Positions 34,573-42,554 of a stretch of DNA of 64,000 bases are shown one piece after another. The notes beneath the pieces were generated by a model. That model did not search any database and was not told the origin of the DNA. It saw only the letters and a list, made by a program, of their open reading frames with translations. Each line of letters begins with the position of its first letter. Position 1 is the stretch's first letter. Source of the DNA: JADLBR01 sp020847615 (GTDB lineage Bacteria > Verrucomicrobiota > Verrucomicrobiia > JADLBR01); contig JAPKHT010000001.1 of the NCBI GenBank assembly GCA_026646655.1, positions 62,001 to 126,000 of the forward strand. The letters are read 5' to 3'. The translations under genes were made by a program, and so were the position numbers.

Positions 34573-34755
34573 TCACCGCGGCGACCAGCGGATGCGGCGC
34601 TTCCTCAGATTGCGTTCCCAGTACCGCCGCCATCCTTCGGGCGAAGCCTTCAGAAGGTCAAACGCCTGCCGCTGGAGTCGCGCGAAGCGCTCCATCCGCT
34701 CTTCCGGCGAGGCGCGCCACGCGTTCTTTGCCGGAATGGTTCGGGTGTCATCCAC
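34573..34755 (-). CDS. Small partner protein upstream of the nucleotidyltransferase
   Basis: The 60-residue basic protein starts with GTG at 34755 and contains RMERFARLQRQAFDLLKASP and Trp-Arg-rich helices. Its TGA is 2 nt from the next start, so the two genes are co-translated. Size, charge and position fit a toxin-antitoxin partner or a small DNA-binding protein; no named family is claimed. Confidence 0.55.
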   Translation of the reverse strand: MDDTRTIPAKNAWRASPEERMERFARLQRQAFDLLKASPEGWRRYWERNLRKRRIRWSPR

Positions 34756-34835
34756 GGGACAGAAAGATATGCGATCCGCGCTTCCGTCTCAACCGTGTTT
34801 CTGTCTCCCCATCCTGCTCGTGGGCTGGTTGCGCC

Positions 34836-34854
34836 TGTCGCAATATTTGCGACA
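34836..34854. promoter_or_regulatory. 19-bp palindrome, candidate operator (second copy)
   Basis: TGTCGCAATATTTGCGACA differs by one arm mismatch from the perfect palindrome at 5991-6009. It lies 46 bp upstream of the ATG of the helical-barrel glycosidase gene, a spacing close to that of the first copy (57 bp). Confidence 0.55.
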
Positions 34855-34900
34855 TGACACCCGGCGCCGACAGGCTGCTATAAAGGGGCATAGACCTAGG

Positions 34901-36739
34901 ATGAAGACCACCCGCCTGATCCTCATCGCCGCATTGTTGGCGCCTCTGGCCGAACCGGGGGCCGCCGAAACCGGTTTCCGATCCAAGCACCTCGCCGTGG
35001 GGCTCGCGCGCGCGGCGCCGGCGTTCAACCGCTTCGCCGTGGACTCGCTGGGCCAGGGCGAGGTCGAGCAGAATCCCGTGCTTGCGGAGACCCATGCGTT
35101 CGAGGGCCTCGCCTTGGAGGGACAGACCTATCGGTTGAACGGCATGCCGGTATGGACCGTGGCGTGGGAGGAGAGGGTGCTATCGCTGCGCTCCGAATGT
35201 GCTGGAGGCGCCGTTGCCCCGCCATTCACGGTCACGTTCGATCAGAAGGCGAATCACGCGACACTGCTTGGGTTGATGGAACCCGGTGAGCGGCAGATGG
35301 GGGTGCCGTGCCTGCTGCACCTGCCGGACATGGGGACCCTGCGCATCACCTGCGACGCGCCCGGGGTGAAACTCGACTACGACGCGCGGCGAAGCGTCAA
35401 GCCCGCGTTCGTGAGCGTCGCATTCCCTGCGGCGACGGCGAAGAGGCCCCGGGTGGAGTATCGGCTGGAGGTCGTGTCCATCCACCCGCGACTGCCCGGG
35501 ATCGAGGGCAACTCCCTGTATGATGGCTTCCGGCGGGACTGGCTGAATATTTTCCAGGTCAACCCCCGGGTGCAGATGCTGGCGAACAACGCGTCCAGCG
35601 ACCCGTGCGCCTTTACGCTATTCGAGTATTCGGATCTCGCGCGGCACACGCCGCCTCTGGCCGAGGGCCTGACCGCCAACGATTTGATCCGCATGACGCT
35701 GGACCGCTATATCTCCGGCGCGCTGGGCTACGGCCAGATCGGCTATGCCTGCAAGCCGACCGACGCCGACCTCATCTCCTGGCCGACGCCCTGGACCACG
35801 CTCGATACCCTGCCTTCATTCCTGATCTCGGCCTGCAATTACGTGGAGGGCTCGGGCGACACGGACTGGGCGCGCGCCAATCACGGGAAGCTGGCCGCAT
35901 GGGGGAGGGAGATGTTTGCCGCGGACAGGGATGGCAACGGCCTCGTGGAATACCCGGGCACCGGCAACTTCGGGGAGCGCCCGACGCGCGAGCGGCGTCC
36001 CTCCAATTGGTGGGACACGATCAACTTCGGCCACGAGGACGCCTTTGGCAACGCGCTGGTCTATCGGGCCGGGACGATGTTCGCCGAACTCGCCCGGCGG
36101 TTGGGGCGCGAGGAGGATGGGCGGTTCTTCGCCGAAAAGGCCGATAGGCTGCGCGCCGCCTACGCGCCGGCCCTGCGGAATCCCGCGACCGGCGTGATCG
36201 CGGGATGGAAGAGCGCGGACGGGCAATTGCACGACTACTGGTTCACTTTCGTGCAGGGCATGGCGGTGACCTTCGGCCTGCTGGATGAGGAGATGGCCAA
36301 CGACGTCATGGATCGCCTGCTGGCGAAGATGCGGGAGGTGGGCTATTCGCGGTTTGAGCTTGGACTGCCGGGCAATCTCGTTCCGGTGAAAAAGGGCGAC
36401 TATGTGGATCACGAGGGACCCCCCGAGCGCCACGGGGTCCCGCAGCGCGACGACGGCTCGGACGGCTTCCAGTTCTACGAGAATGGCGGGGCGACCGGCT
36501 GCTGGAGCTACTACACGGTCAAGGCATTGTACCAGCTCGGCCGCGCCGAGGACGCGCGGCGCATCTTCCACCCGATGTTGCGGGCGTATGCCCGGGGCGA
36601 GTTTCAGGGCTTCGGCGAGAACGGCATGTCGCGCGACTGGCGCGATTGGGCAGGCGGCTGCCACGGGTACGAGGGGCTGCTGGTGGACAACTACCACGCG
36701 CTGTTGGGGGTATTAGATGACGTGGGGGCGAACCCGTGA
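34901..36739 (+). CDS. Secreted (alpha/alpha)6-barrel glycosidase-like protein
   Basis: The 612-residue protein starts at ATG 34901 with leader MKTTRLILIAALLAPLAEPG, a diverged member of the shared leader type. Residues about 25-200 form a beta-sandwich; residues about 230-600 look like an (alpha/alpha)6 toroid. Relevant segments are GLVEYPGTGNFGERP, NWWDTINFGHEDAFGNALVY and DGFQFYENGGATGCWSYYTV. The Trp-Trp-Asp and Glu residues there are typical of GH63/GH78/GH37/GH116-like active sites, but the exact family is not determined. The next gene begins in a GTGA overlap. Confidence 0.6.
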   Translation: MKTTRLILIAALLAPLAEPGAAETGFRSKHLAVGLARAAPAFNRFAVDSLGQGEVEQNPVLAETHAFEGLALEGQTYRLNGMPVWTVAWEERVLSLRSECAGGAVAPPFTVTFDQKANHATLLGLMEPGERQMGVPCLLHLPDMGTLRITCDAPGVKLDYDARRSVKPAFVSVAFPAATAKRPRVEYRLEVVSIHPRLPGIEGNSLYDGFRRDWLNIFQVNPRVQMLANNASSDPCAFTLFEYSDLARHTPPLAEGLTANDLIRMTLDRYISGALGYGQIGYACKPTDADLISWPTPWTTLDTLPSFLISACNYVEGSGDTDWARANHGKLAAWGREMFAADRDGNGLVEYPGTGNFGERPTRERRPSNWWDTINFGHEDAFGNALVYRAGTMFAELARRLGREEDGRFFAEKADRLRAAYAPALRNPATGVIAGWKSADGQLHDYWFTFVQGMAVTFGLLDEEMANDVMDRLLAKMREVGYSRFELGLPGNLVPVKKGDYVDHEGPPERHGVPQRDDGSDGFQFYENGGATGCWSYYTVKALYQLGRAEDARRIFHPMLRAYARGEFQGFGENGMSRDWRDWAGGCHGYEGLLVDNYHALLGVLDDVGANP

Positions 36740-37884
36740 GGCGCGCGATGAGGCTGGCGGTCTTCCTGCTCTTGGTGCCGCTGGCGGGGCTCTGCGCCGT
36801 TCGGTGCACGGTGGCTGCGCCCGGGGCAAAGCCCATGCTCCTTGCCGCGTACTACTGCTGGTACCACTCCGGCGACCATCCGACAAAGGCGTGGCTGCAC
36901 TGGACGTACCCGTCCTCGGCGACCAACGCCGTGGCGCTGAGGGCGCAGCGGCCCGGCGAACCGCCGATGGCCAGCGTGTTTCGGCCGCTCGCGGGATTCT
37001 ATGACAGCGCGGATCCGGCCGTGGCCGAATGGCACGTGAAACTCGCGCGCGCTGCAGGGATCGACGCGTTCCTGGTCGATTGGTGGGACGCGCACAACGG
37101 GCTCGACAAGATGGTGGACGAGGGGATTGTCGCCGCGTGCGAGAGGCAGGGGTTCAAGTTCGCGTTGCTCGACGAGCGCGCCCAATTCCACAACGACGAG
37201 GGGCAATACCGCGCGATGCTCGCCCGCGCGTTGCGCCGATACAAGGACAGCCCGGTCTACCTGCGGCTCGATGGCCGGCCGGCCGTGTACCTGTATCAGG
37301 TGGCCAATGATCCGGGCCTGCGCCCAGAGACCTTCACCGAGCTGAAGAAACACGTCGAGGCCGAGGTCGGGCCGGTGTACTGGATCGTGGACAAGATCGC
37401 GCACGACCCCAAGGCGGCGCGGGCGGGTGATGCCGACCGCGTCAAGTGCATCCCCAAGGAATGGCTCGCCACGCCTGGCATCGACAGCTTTGCGTTCTAC
37501 AGCACCTTTTCGAATTTCAAGGCCCACCGGTACGACGAGTTGATCGGAAAGTATCGCTACCTCGCGCAACTCGCGCACGGCGCGGGGAAGAAGATGCTGT
37601 TGCCGGCGCATCCCGGTCACGACAACTCGCACTTCAATCCGGCGCCCTATGTCATGCCGCGGCGCGACGGCCAGACCCTGCGCGACTACCTCCGCGCGGC
37701 CACGGACGCCGGCGCGGATTTCATCATGGTGACCAGTTGGAATGAGTGGCCAGAATCCACCGTGGTTGAGCCCTCCTCCTCGTGGCCCGATCCCTATCGG
37801 TACCTGAGGATCCTGGCCGAGTGGAAGGGGGTCGCCTTTGGTGCCGGACCTTTGCCGCCGCTTCCCGGGCGGACCGGAAACTGA
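36736..37884 (+). CDS. GH99-like secreted glycosidase (endo-alpha-mannosidase-like)
   Basis: The GTG at 36736 overlaps the previous TGA (GTGA); ATG 36748 is the alternative start and gives a tidier signal peptide (MRLAVFLLLVPLAGL). AAYYCWYHSGDHPTKAWLHW opens a TIM barrel, DAFLVDWWD follows, and TSWNEWPESTVVEPS near the end matches the GH99 motif W-N-E-W-x-E. Counted from 36748, the two Glu are residues 333 and 336 and are the likely catalytic pair. Characterised GH99 enzymes cut alpha-1,2-mannose linkages of mannans or glucosylated N-glycans. A broader GH99/GH71-like assignment is the cautious alternative. Confidence 0.7.
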   Translation: MRRAMRLAVFLLLVPLAGLCAVRCTVAAPGAKPMLLAAYYCWYHSGDHPTKAWLHWTYPSSATNAVALRAQRPGEPPMASVFRPLAGFYDSADPAVAEWHVKLARAAGIDAFLVDWWDAHNGLDKMVDEGIVAACERQGFKFALLDERAQFHNDEGQYRAMLARALRRYKDSPVYLRLDGRPAVYLYQVANDPGLRPETFTELKKHVEAEVGPVYWIVDKIAHDPKAARAGDADRVKCIPKEWLATPGIDSFAFYSTFSNFKAHRYDELIGKYRYLAQLAHGAGKKMLLPAHPGHDNSHFNPAPYVMPRRDGQTLRDYLRAATDAGADFIMVTSWNEWPESTVVEPSSSWPDPYRYLRILAEWKGVAFGAGPLPPLPGRTGN

Positions 37885-37926
37885 AGTCAAGAATCGATAT
37901 CCGTCGGTCAAAGGGAGACATTTCTT
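37885..37926 (+). promoter_or_regulatory. Two 21-bp direct repeats upstream of fucosidase
   Basis: AGTCAAGAATCGATATCCGT begins at 37885 and the related GGTCAAAGGGAGACATTTCT at 37906, exactly 21 bp later. A near-identical arrangement occurs at 56728-56769. The joint consensus is GGTCAA-NN-AT-N-GAYATYYC. Direct repeats two helical turns apart, about 95 bp before an ATG, fit an AraC-type activator site. Confidence 0.6.
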
Positions 37927-38021
37927 TCCTGGCTGCGACCAGGCATCCTGTCCCCGCCGATGTATTGCGCGGATCGAGATTTCCGCGGTGACACAGCAGA
38001 GGAGTGAAAGGAAACGGCGCC

Positions 38022-39836
38022 ATGAGAGTGACCCTGCATCATATCGCGGCGATTTGCCTTGCCGTGAGGCCCCTCGTTTCTGACGGGGCGGACAAACCCG
38101 AACCGGTGATGGACGGCACCTCGGCCGACATGTGGGGCAAGGGTGGCGTTGCGAAGGGCGATGCCCGCGGGGCGTGGCTGAAGGACTCGCGTTTCGCGAT
38201 GTTCGTTCACTGGGGCCTGTATTCGGAGCTGGGGGGAAAATGGGACGACAAGACGTACTACGGGATCGCCGAGTGGATCATGAAGCGCGCGAAGATCCCC
38301 GTGGCCGAGTACGAGAAGGTGGCGGGGCGCTTCAACCCGACTGGCTTCGAAGCGCGCGAGTGGGTAAAACTCGCGAAGGACACCGGCATGCGCCACATCA
38401 TGATCACCTCGAAACATCACGATGGGTTCGCGATGTTCAAGTCGGCGGTCAGCCCATTCAACATAGTCGACGCGACGCCCTTCAGGCGGGATCCGATGAA
38501 GGAGCTGGCCGACGCGTGCCGCGAGGCGGGTCTTCGGCTGGGGTTTTACTACTCTCAGACGCAGGACTGGCACGAGCGCGATGCCGTGGGCAACGACTGG
38601 GACTTCAAGCCGGCCGAGGCGAATTTCCAAGGTTACCTGAAGGGCAAGGCCATCCCGCAGATCGAGGAACTGCTGCGCAACTACGGGCCGATCGCCGGGG
38701 TGTGGTTCGACACGCCGGGGCCGATCACGCCCGAGGAATCGAAGACGCTCGTCGATCTGGTGCACCGCCTGCAGCCGCAATGTCTCGTCAATAGCCGCAT
38801 CGGCAATGACCTCGGCGATTACGACACGCTCGGGGATCAGGAGATCCCGCGGCTGCCGCGCGCCGGCCTGTGGGAGACCCCCGACACGCACAATGACACG
38901 TGGGCCTATGCCTGGTACGACAAGAATTGGAAGAGCCCGCGCGAGATCGCGGAGCGGCTCGTCCGCGTGGCGAGCCGGGGCGGCACCTACATGCTCAACG
39001 TCGGGCCCGATGGAATCGGGCGCATCCCGGGGCAGTCCGCGCGCATCCTGCGCGAGGTCGGCAGATGGGTGCTCGCGCACGAGGACGCGATCCATGGCGC
39101 CGGGCCGACGCCATTCGGCCCACTCGCCTGGGGCGAGTGCACCACCCGGGGGAACACCCTCTTCCTCCATGTCTTTCAATGGCCCGCGGACGGGCGCCTC
39201 GTCGTCCCCGGCCTGAGGACGAAGGTGAAGTCCGCCCGGCTGGATGGGGCGGGAGAACTGGCGGTCGAGTCGGGGACGGAAGCGCTGACGCTCGCGCTGC
39301 CGGCCAGTCGCCCGGATGTCCTCATCCCTGTGGTGGCCGTCGAGCTGGACGGTCCGGCGGAGGCTGGCCGCGAACAGTTCGTGATCAACGGCTGCCGCCA
39401 GACCCTGGAGACGGGCGTCGCGAAACTTCAGGGCTGCGAGCTGAAGGCGGTGCGCTGGATGGAGAAGTTCGGCGATTGGAAGCACGCGGAATGCGTCGTC
39501 GGCTGGCGGGGTGCCGAGAGTTCGACGGAATGGGAGTTCCGCACGGTCGCCCCCGGTTCCTTCTACCTCGACGTGGAATACACATGCCCGGCCGAGGAGG
39601 ATTACTCCGAGTGGCGCGTGAGGTGCGGCGACGCCGAACTCACCTTCCCCCTGATCGATACCGGAGAGCGCCCCAAGCGCGCGGCGTTCGGTGGCGCGCT
39701 GCCGCGTTTCCGGACCTATCGCGTGGGCGTGATCGATTTCCCGAAGGCCGGTGCGCAGCGGCTGGCCCTGGGCCCGACCGGCATGGGGGGAAGGGCAGTC
39801 CGGATCGCCGCGGTGACGCTCGCGCCGGTGGAGTGA
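38022..39836 (+). CDS. Alpha-L-fucosidase, GH29
   Basis: The 604-residue secreted enzyme starts at ATG 38022 behind AAAGGAA. The catalytic TIM barrel spans about residues 40-350: FAMFVHWGLYS, MITSKHHDGFAMF (fucose-binding His residues) and GVWFDTP with nucleophile Asp230. RGGTYMLNVGPDGIG closes the domain. Two C-terminal beta-sandwich regions follow, one beginning near HVFQWPADGRLVVPG. It should release alpha-L-fucose from glycans such as N-glycans, mucins or fucosylated polysaccharides. The direct-repeat operator upstream suggests its own regulated promoter. Confidence 0.92.
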   Translation: MRVTLHHIAAICLAVRPLVSDGADKPEPVMDGTSADMWGKGGVAKGDARGAWLKDSRFAMFVHWGLYSELGGKWDDKTYYGIAEWIMKRAKIPVAEYEKVAGRFNPTGFEAREWVKLAKDTGMRHIMITSKHHDGFAMFKSAVSPFNIVDATPFRRDPMKELADACREAGLRLGFYYSQTQDWHERDAVGNDWDFKPAEANFQGYLKGKAIPQIEELLRNYGPIAGVWFDTPGPITPEESKTLVDLVHRLQPQCLVNSRIGNDLGDYDTLGDQEIPRLPRAGLWETPDTHNDTWAYAWYDKNWKSPREIAERLVRVASRGGTYMLNVGPDGIGRIPGQSARILREVGRWVLAHEDAIHGAGPTPFGPLAWGECTTRGNTLFLHVFQWPADGRLVVPGLRTKVKSARLDGAGELAVESGTEALTLALPASRPDVLIPVVAVELDGPAEAGREQFVINGCRQTLETGVAKLQGCELKAVRWMEKFGDWKHAECVVGWRGAESSTEWEFRTVAPGSFYLDVEYTCPAEEDYSEWRVRCGDAELTFPLIDTGERPKRAAFGGALPRFRTYRVGVIDFPKAGAQRLALGPTGMGGRAVRIAAVTLAPVE

Positions 39837-39969
39837 GGGGGGCGATGACTCGAAAATTCCGTCGGCTCGCACATAGCGGCCCGGGGACGGTCCGCATTCC
39901 ACAGGCCTTCGGCCGAAATCAGGCGGTATCCTGGGCCATGGCGGCGCCCGGTTTCGCGCGCGGCGCTAT

Positions 39970-39994
39970 GGAGTGCGGTGCGTCCACGCACCGC
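39970..39994 (+). repeat. GGAG-headed hairpin, possible second REP class
   Basis: GGAG (39970-39973), then T, GCGGTGCG, loop TCCA and the exact complement CGCACCGC. It has the same 8-4-8 geometry as the GTAG family. GGAG is the other foot sequence known for RAYT-associated REPs. It lies in the 322-bp gap between fucosidase and sulfatase genes, which otherwise holds only REP R2. Confidence 0.55.
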
Positions 39995-40085
39995 TTTGGG
40001 CCGAAGCGGGTGAGGATGTTTCATCCCCCGGCGGTCCGGCGGCTGCCGGATGACGTCTAGCTCGAAAATCGCCGCATCGCATCCC

Positions 40086-40109
40086 GTAGCCGAACGCGTG
40101 AGCGTTTGG
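40086..40109 (+). repeat. REP element R2
   Basis: GTAG, CCGAACGC, tetraloop GTGA, GCGTTTGG. It is preceded from 40061 by CTCGAAAATCGCCGCATCGC, which resembles the flanks of R4 and R6. It lies upstream of the sulfatase at 40159. Confidence 0.85.
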
Positions 40110-40158
40110 GAGATGGAACAAGATGGCAGGAATCGGGGTCGCCGTATATCCTCCCCGC

Positions 40159-41529
40159 ATGAAGCGTGCGCTCTGTGCCGTTGCCCTGATGTCCGTGGCG
40201 CTAGCCCCGCCGCATGCCGCCGATTCCGGGGCGAAGAGACCGAACATCCTGTTCATCGTGGCCGACGACCTCGGCTGGGGCGACGTGGGATGGCACGGCG
40301 GCTTTGGCAAGACCCCGCACATGGATAGGCTCGTGCGGGAGGGCATCGAGCTGGACCAGCATTACGTGCAACCGGTGTGCACGCCCACGCGGGCGGCGCT
40401 CATGAGCGGCCGCTATCCGGGGCGCTTCGGGCCGCAGGCCCTCGCACCGAGCAATCTGAGGGCGATGCCGCTGGGCACGGTGACGATGGCCTCGGCCCTC
40501 AAGTCGATGGGCTACCGCACGCACCAGAGCGGCAAGTGGCATCTGGGCGCCAGGCCGGAGTGGATTCCGAATGCCTACGGTTTCGACACGAGCTACGGCA
40601 CGCTCACGGGGGCGGCCGACCCGTGGACCCACAAGTACCGGAAGGGGCACGCCTATGAGGACACGTGGCACCGCGACGGGAAGCGCCTCGACGAGGAGGG
40701 CAACGCCACCGAGCTGATCGCGGCCGAGGCGGTTCGCCGCATCGTGCAGAAGGGTGCGCCGTGGTTCATCTATGTCGCGTTCCATGCGGTGCACACGCCC
40801 GTGGATGCGCCGGATGAATACAAGCGGCCCTACGATGGCGCGACCTTCCACGCCGATCCCGGGAAGCAGGATTCCCGCCTGCGCATGGCCGCGATGGTCT
40901 CGCAGCTCGACGCGAAGATAGGCCAGTTCGTTGAGGCTCTGGAGAAGACCGGCCAGCGAGAGAAGACGCTGATCGCCTTCACCAGCGACAACGGCGGCAT
41001 CGAGTCCGTCAAGAACGCCTACGTGGGCGCGGTCCCGGATTCGCCATTCAACAGCGAGAACGATCCCCTGCGCGGCCAGAAGAACACGCTCTACGAGGGC
41101 GGTATCCGGGTGTGCGCCTTCGCCAACTGGCCGGGCACGCTCGCGCCGAGCAAGTCCACGGCCCCGATGCACGTCGTCGATTGGCTGCCAACCCTCGCCT
41201 GCCTCGTGGGCTATGAGCCGGGCGCCGACCTAAAGTGGGACGGCGTCAACCAGTGGCCCGCGCTCGTGGGTCCCGCCCCGCCCGCCGGTTCCCGGACGAT
41301 CTACATCGCCAGCAGACGTGGCCACGCCCTGCGCCACGGGGATTGGAAACTGATCCAGCCCTCGCGCGGCGCGCCAGAACTGTTCGATCTGGCGGCTGAT
41401 CCGTACGAGAAGGATGACCTCGCGCGATCCCAGCCGCAGAAGATGGCGGAGCTCCAGGGACTGTTGGACGCCCAGCGGGCCAAGGACGAACCGAACTTGC
41501 CACCCGACCTGGACGGGCTGCCCGAATAG
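40159..41529 (+). CDS. Sulfatase, arylsulfatase-like
   Basis: The 456-residue enzyme starts at ATG 40159, where signal peptide MKRALCAVALMSVALAPPHA begins. Sulfatase landmarks are IVADDLGWGD, CTPTR (formylglycine from Cys74), SGKWHLGA, FHAVHTPVDAP, FTSDNGG and NTLYEGG. The C-terminus ends DPYEKDDLARSQPQ, typical of arylsulfatase A/B-like glycan sulfatases. Its leader does not match the repeated leader of the left-hand cluster. It ends directly against the convergent AraC-type regulator gene with no spacer. Confidence 0.92.
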   Translation: MKRALCAVALMSVALAPPHAADSGAKRPNILFIVADDLGWGDVGWHGGFGKTPHMDRLVREGIELDQHYVQPVCTPTRAALMSGRYPGRFGPQALAPSNLRAMPLGTVTMASALKSMGYRTHQSGKWHLGARPEWIPNAYGFDTSYGTLTGAADPWTHKYRKGHAYEDTWHRDGKRLDEEGNATELIAAEAVRRIVQKGAPWFIYVAFHAVHTPVDAPDEYKRPYDGATFHADPGKQDSRLRMAAMVSQLDAKIGQFVEALEKTGQREKTLIAFTSDNGGIESVKNAYVGAVPDSPFNSENDPLRGQKNTLYEGGIRVCAFANWPGTLAPSKSTAPMHVVDWLPTLACLVGYEPGADLKWDGVNQWPALVGPAPPAGSRTIYIASRRGHALRHGDWKLIQPSRGAPELFDLAADPYEKDDLARSQPQKMAELQGLLDAQRAKDEPNLPPDLDGLPE

Positions 41530-42351
41530 TTATCCCGCTCCCCAGGCGCGCCGCCGGACCTCCCGCGGGCAGGCGCCCTGGGCGCGCCGCACCAGGCGAG
41601 AGAAATGGAAGGGGTTCCTGAAACCGCAGCGCGCGGCGATCTCGGCGACCGTGAGGCCCGTCTCGCCCAGCAGGGCGACGCCCCGCTCCACGCGCAGGCG
41701 CCAGAGGTGCCGCGCGGGCGTGAGCTTCATCTCGTCGCGAAACTTGTAGATCAGCGCATTGCGTGACACCCCGGCCGCGCGATGGGCGCCGGCGAGGCAA
41801 TCCGATTCGCCGAAGTGCTCCTCCATGTGCCGTAGCGCGGCGTGCACCGGCGCCATGTGGCGGGAGACTGCGCCGCCCGCGCGGGACATGTTCACGTACT
41901 CGCGAAACAGGCACAGGGCCACATCGAGGACGACGTGGCGCGCCGATTCGTTCACGGGCAGGGCCAGCTTGAATGCCGCCGCGTGGAGGTGGCGGAACGT
42001 GTCGGAACAGGCCGCCAGCGGTGGCGCGCCCGACAGCCGCCGCCGGAGGTCGGCGGGAACGCGAGCCGGCGAAAGCGCGCACCACGTGTGGTGTGTCTCG
42101 GCGGCCGGGGAGAACTGGAAGCGCTCGCGCCCGCCGGGCCGCAGCAGCGCCGCCCAGCCGATCCGGAGCTCGCGCGGCTCGGTGCCCACGGACAGCCGAC
42201 AGTTCCCCGAGTGCAGGATGACCAGCTGGAAATCGCGCTGTATGCGCGGGCCGCAAAAACCGCCGGGACCGTAGCGTATCTCGCCCAGCACCACCCCCGG
42301 CGCGCGGAGCCTCCGGTTGTCCCACAGGACGTGCGCCCCATCGTAGAACAT
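41530..42351 (-). CDS. AraC-family transcriptional regulator
   Basis: The 273-residue protein starts at ATG 42351 behind GGATGG; an in-frame TTG at 42363 is the alternative. The N-terminal half is cupin-like (FQLVILHSGNCRLSVG, AALLRPGGRERFQF) and would bind a sugar effector. The C-terminal about 95 residues carry the double helix-turn-helix (HRAAGVSRNALIYKFRDEM, then LTVAEIAARCGFRNPFHFSR). AraC proteins usually activate sugar-use genes by binding direct repeats about two helical turns apart. Such repeats lie upstream of the fucosidase and of the 1049-residue LamG gene, so these are proposed targets. Confidence 0.88.
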   Translation of the reverse strand: MFYDGAHVLWDNRRLRAPGVVLGEIRYGPGGFCGPRIQRDFQLVILHSGNCRLSVGTEPRELRIGWAALLRPGGRERFQFSPAAETHHTWCALSPARVPADLRRRLSGAPPLAACSDTFRHLHAAAFKLALPVNESARHVVLDVALCLFREYVNMSRAGGAVSRHMAPVHAALRHMEEHFGESDCLAGAHRAAGVSRNALIYKFRDEMKLTPARHLWRLRVERGVALLGETGLTVAEIAARCGFRNPFHFSRLVRRAQGACPREVRRRAWGAG

Positions 42352-42554
42352 GTCGCCATCCAAGCGCCCGCGCGGGCGCGGTCAACTTCGGTTTGTGATG
42401 GCGGATATGTTTTTGTGAGACGGGCCATGGCCTCCCGCCCGGGATGCGATCAGTATTGCTTTCGCATGGCCCCCGACCGCCCTAGAAGTTGACGCATGTG
42501 GAAATCGGGCGTCTGGCGCCGGAATAGGGAAGTGCTGGCAGGGAGTATCGCGTC
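42352..42554. promoter_or_regulatory. Divergent promoter region, AraC regulator and beta-helix lipoprotein
   Basis: About 200 bp between divergent starts. GGTCAACTTCGG on the plus strand near 42380 resembles one half of the 21-bp direct repeats found elsewhere, but a second good half is not evident. No terminator or other repeat was recognised. Confidence 0.3.

Noticed and set aside
37908..39902. Minus-strand open frame of 664 codons opposite the fucosidase gene
   Set aside because: The plus strand encodes an unmistakable GH29 enzyme; the antisense translation has no motif and no ribosome-binding site.
42376..42420. Third copy of the 21-bp direct repeats upstream of the AraC gene
   Set aside because: GGTCAACTTCGG matches one half only in its first bases; the remainder and the second half do not follow the consensus well enough.
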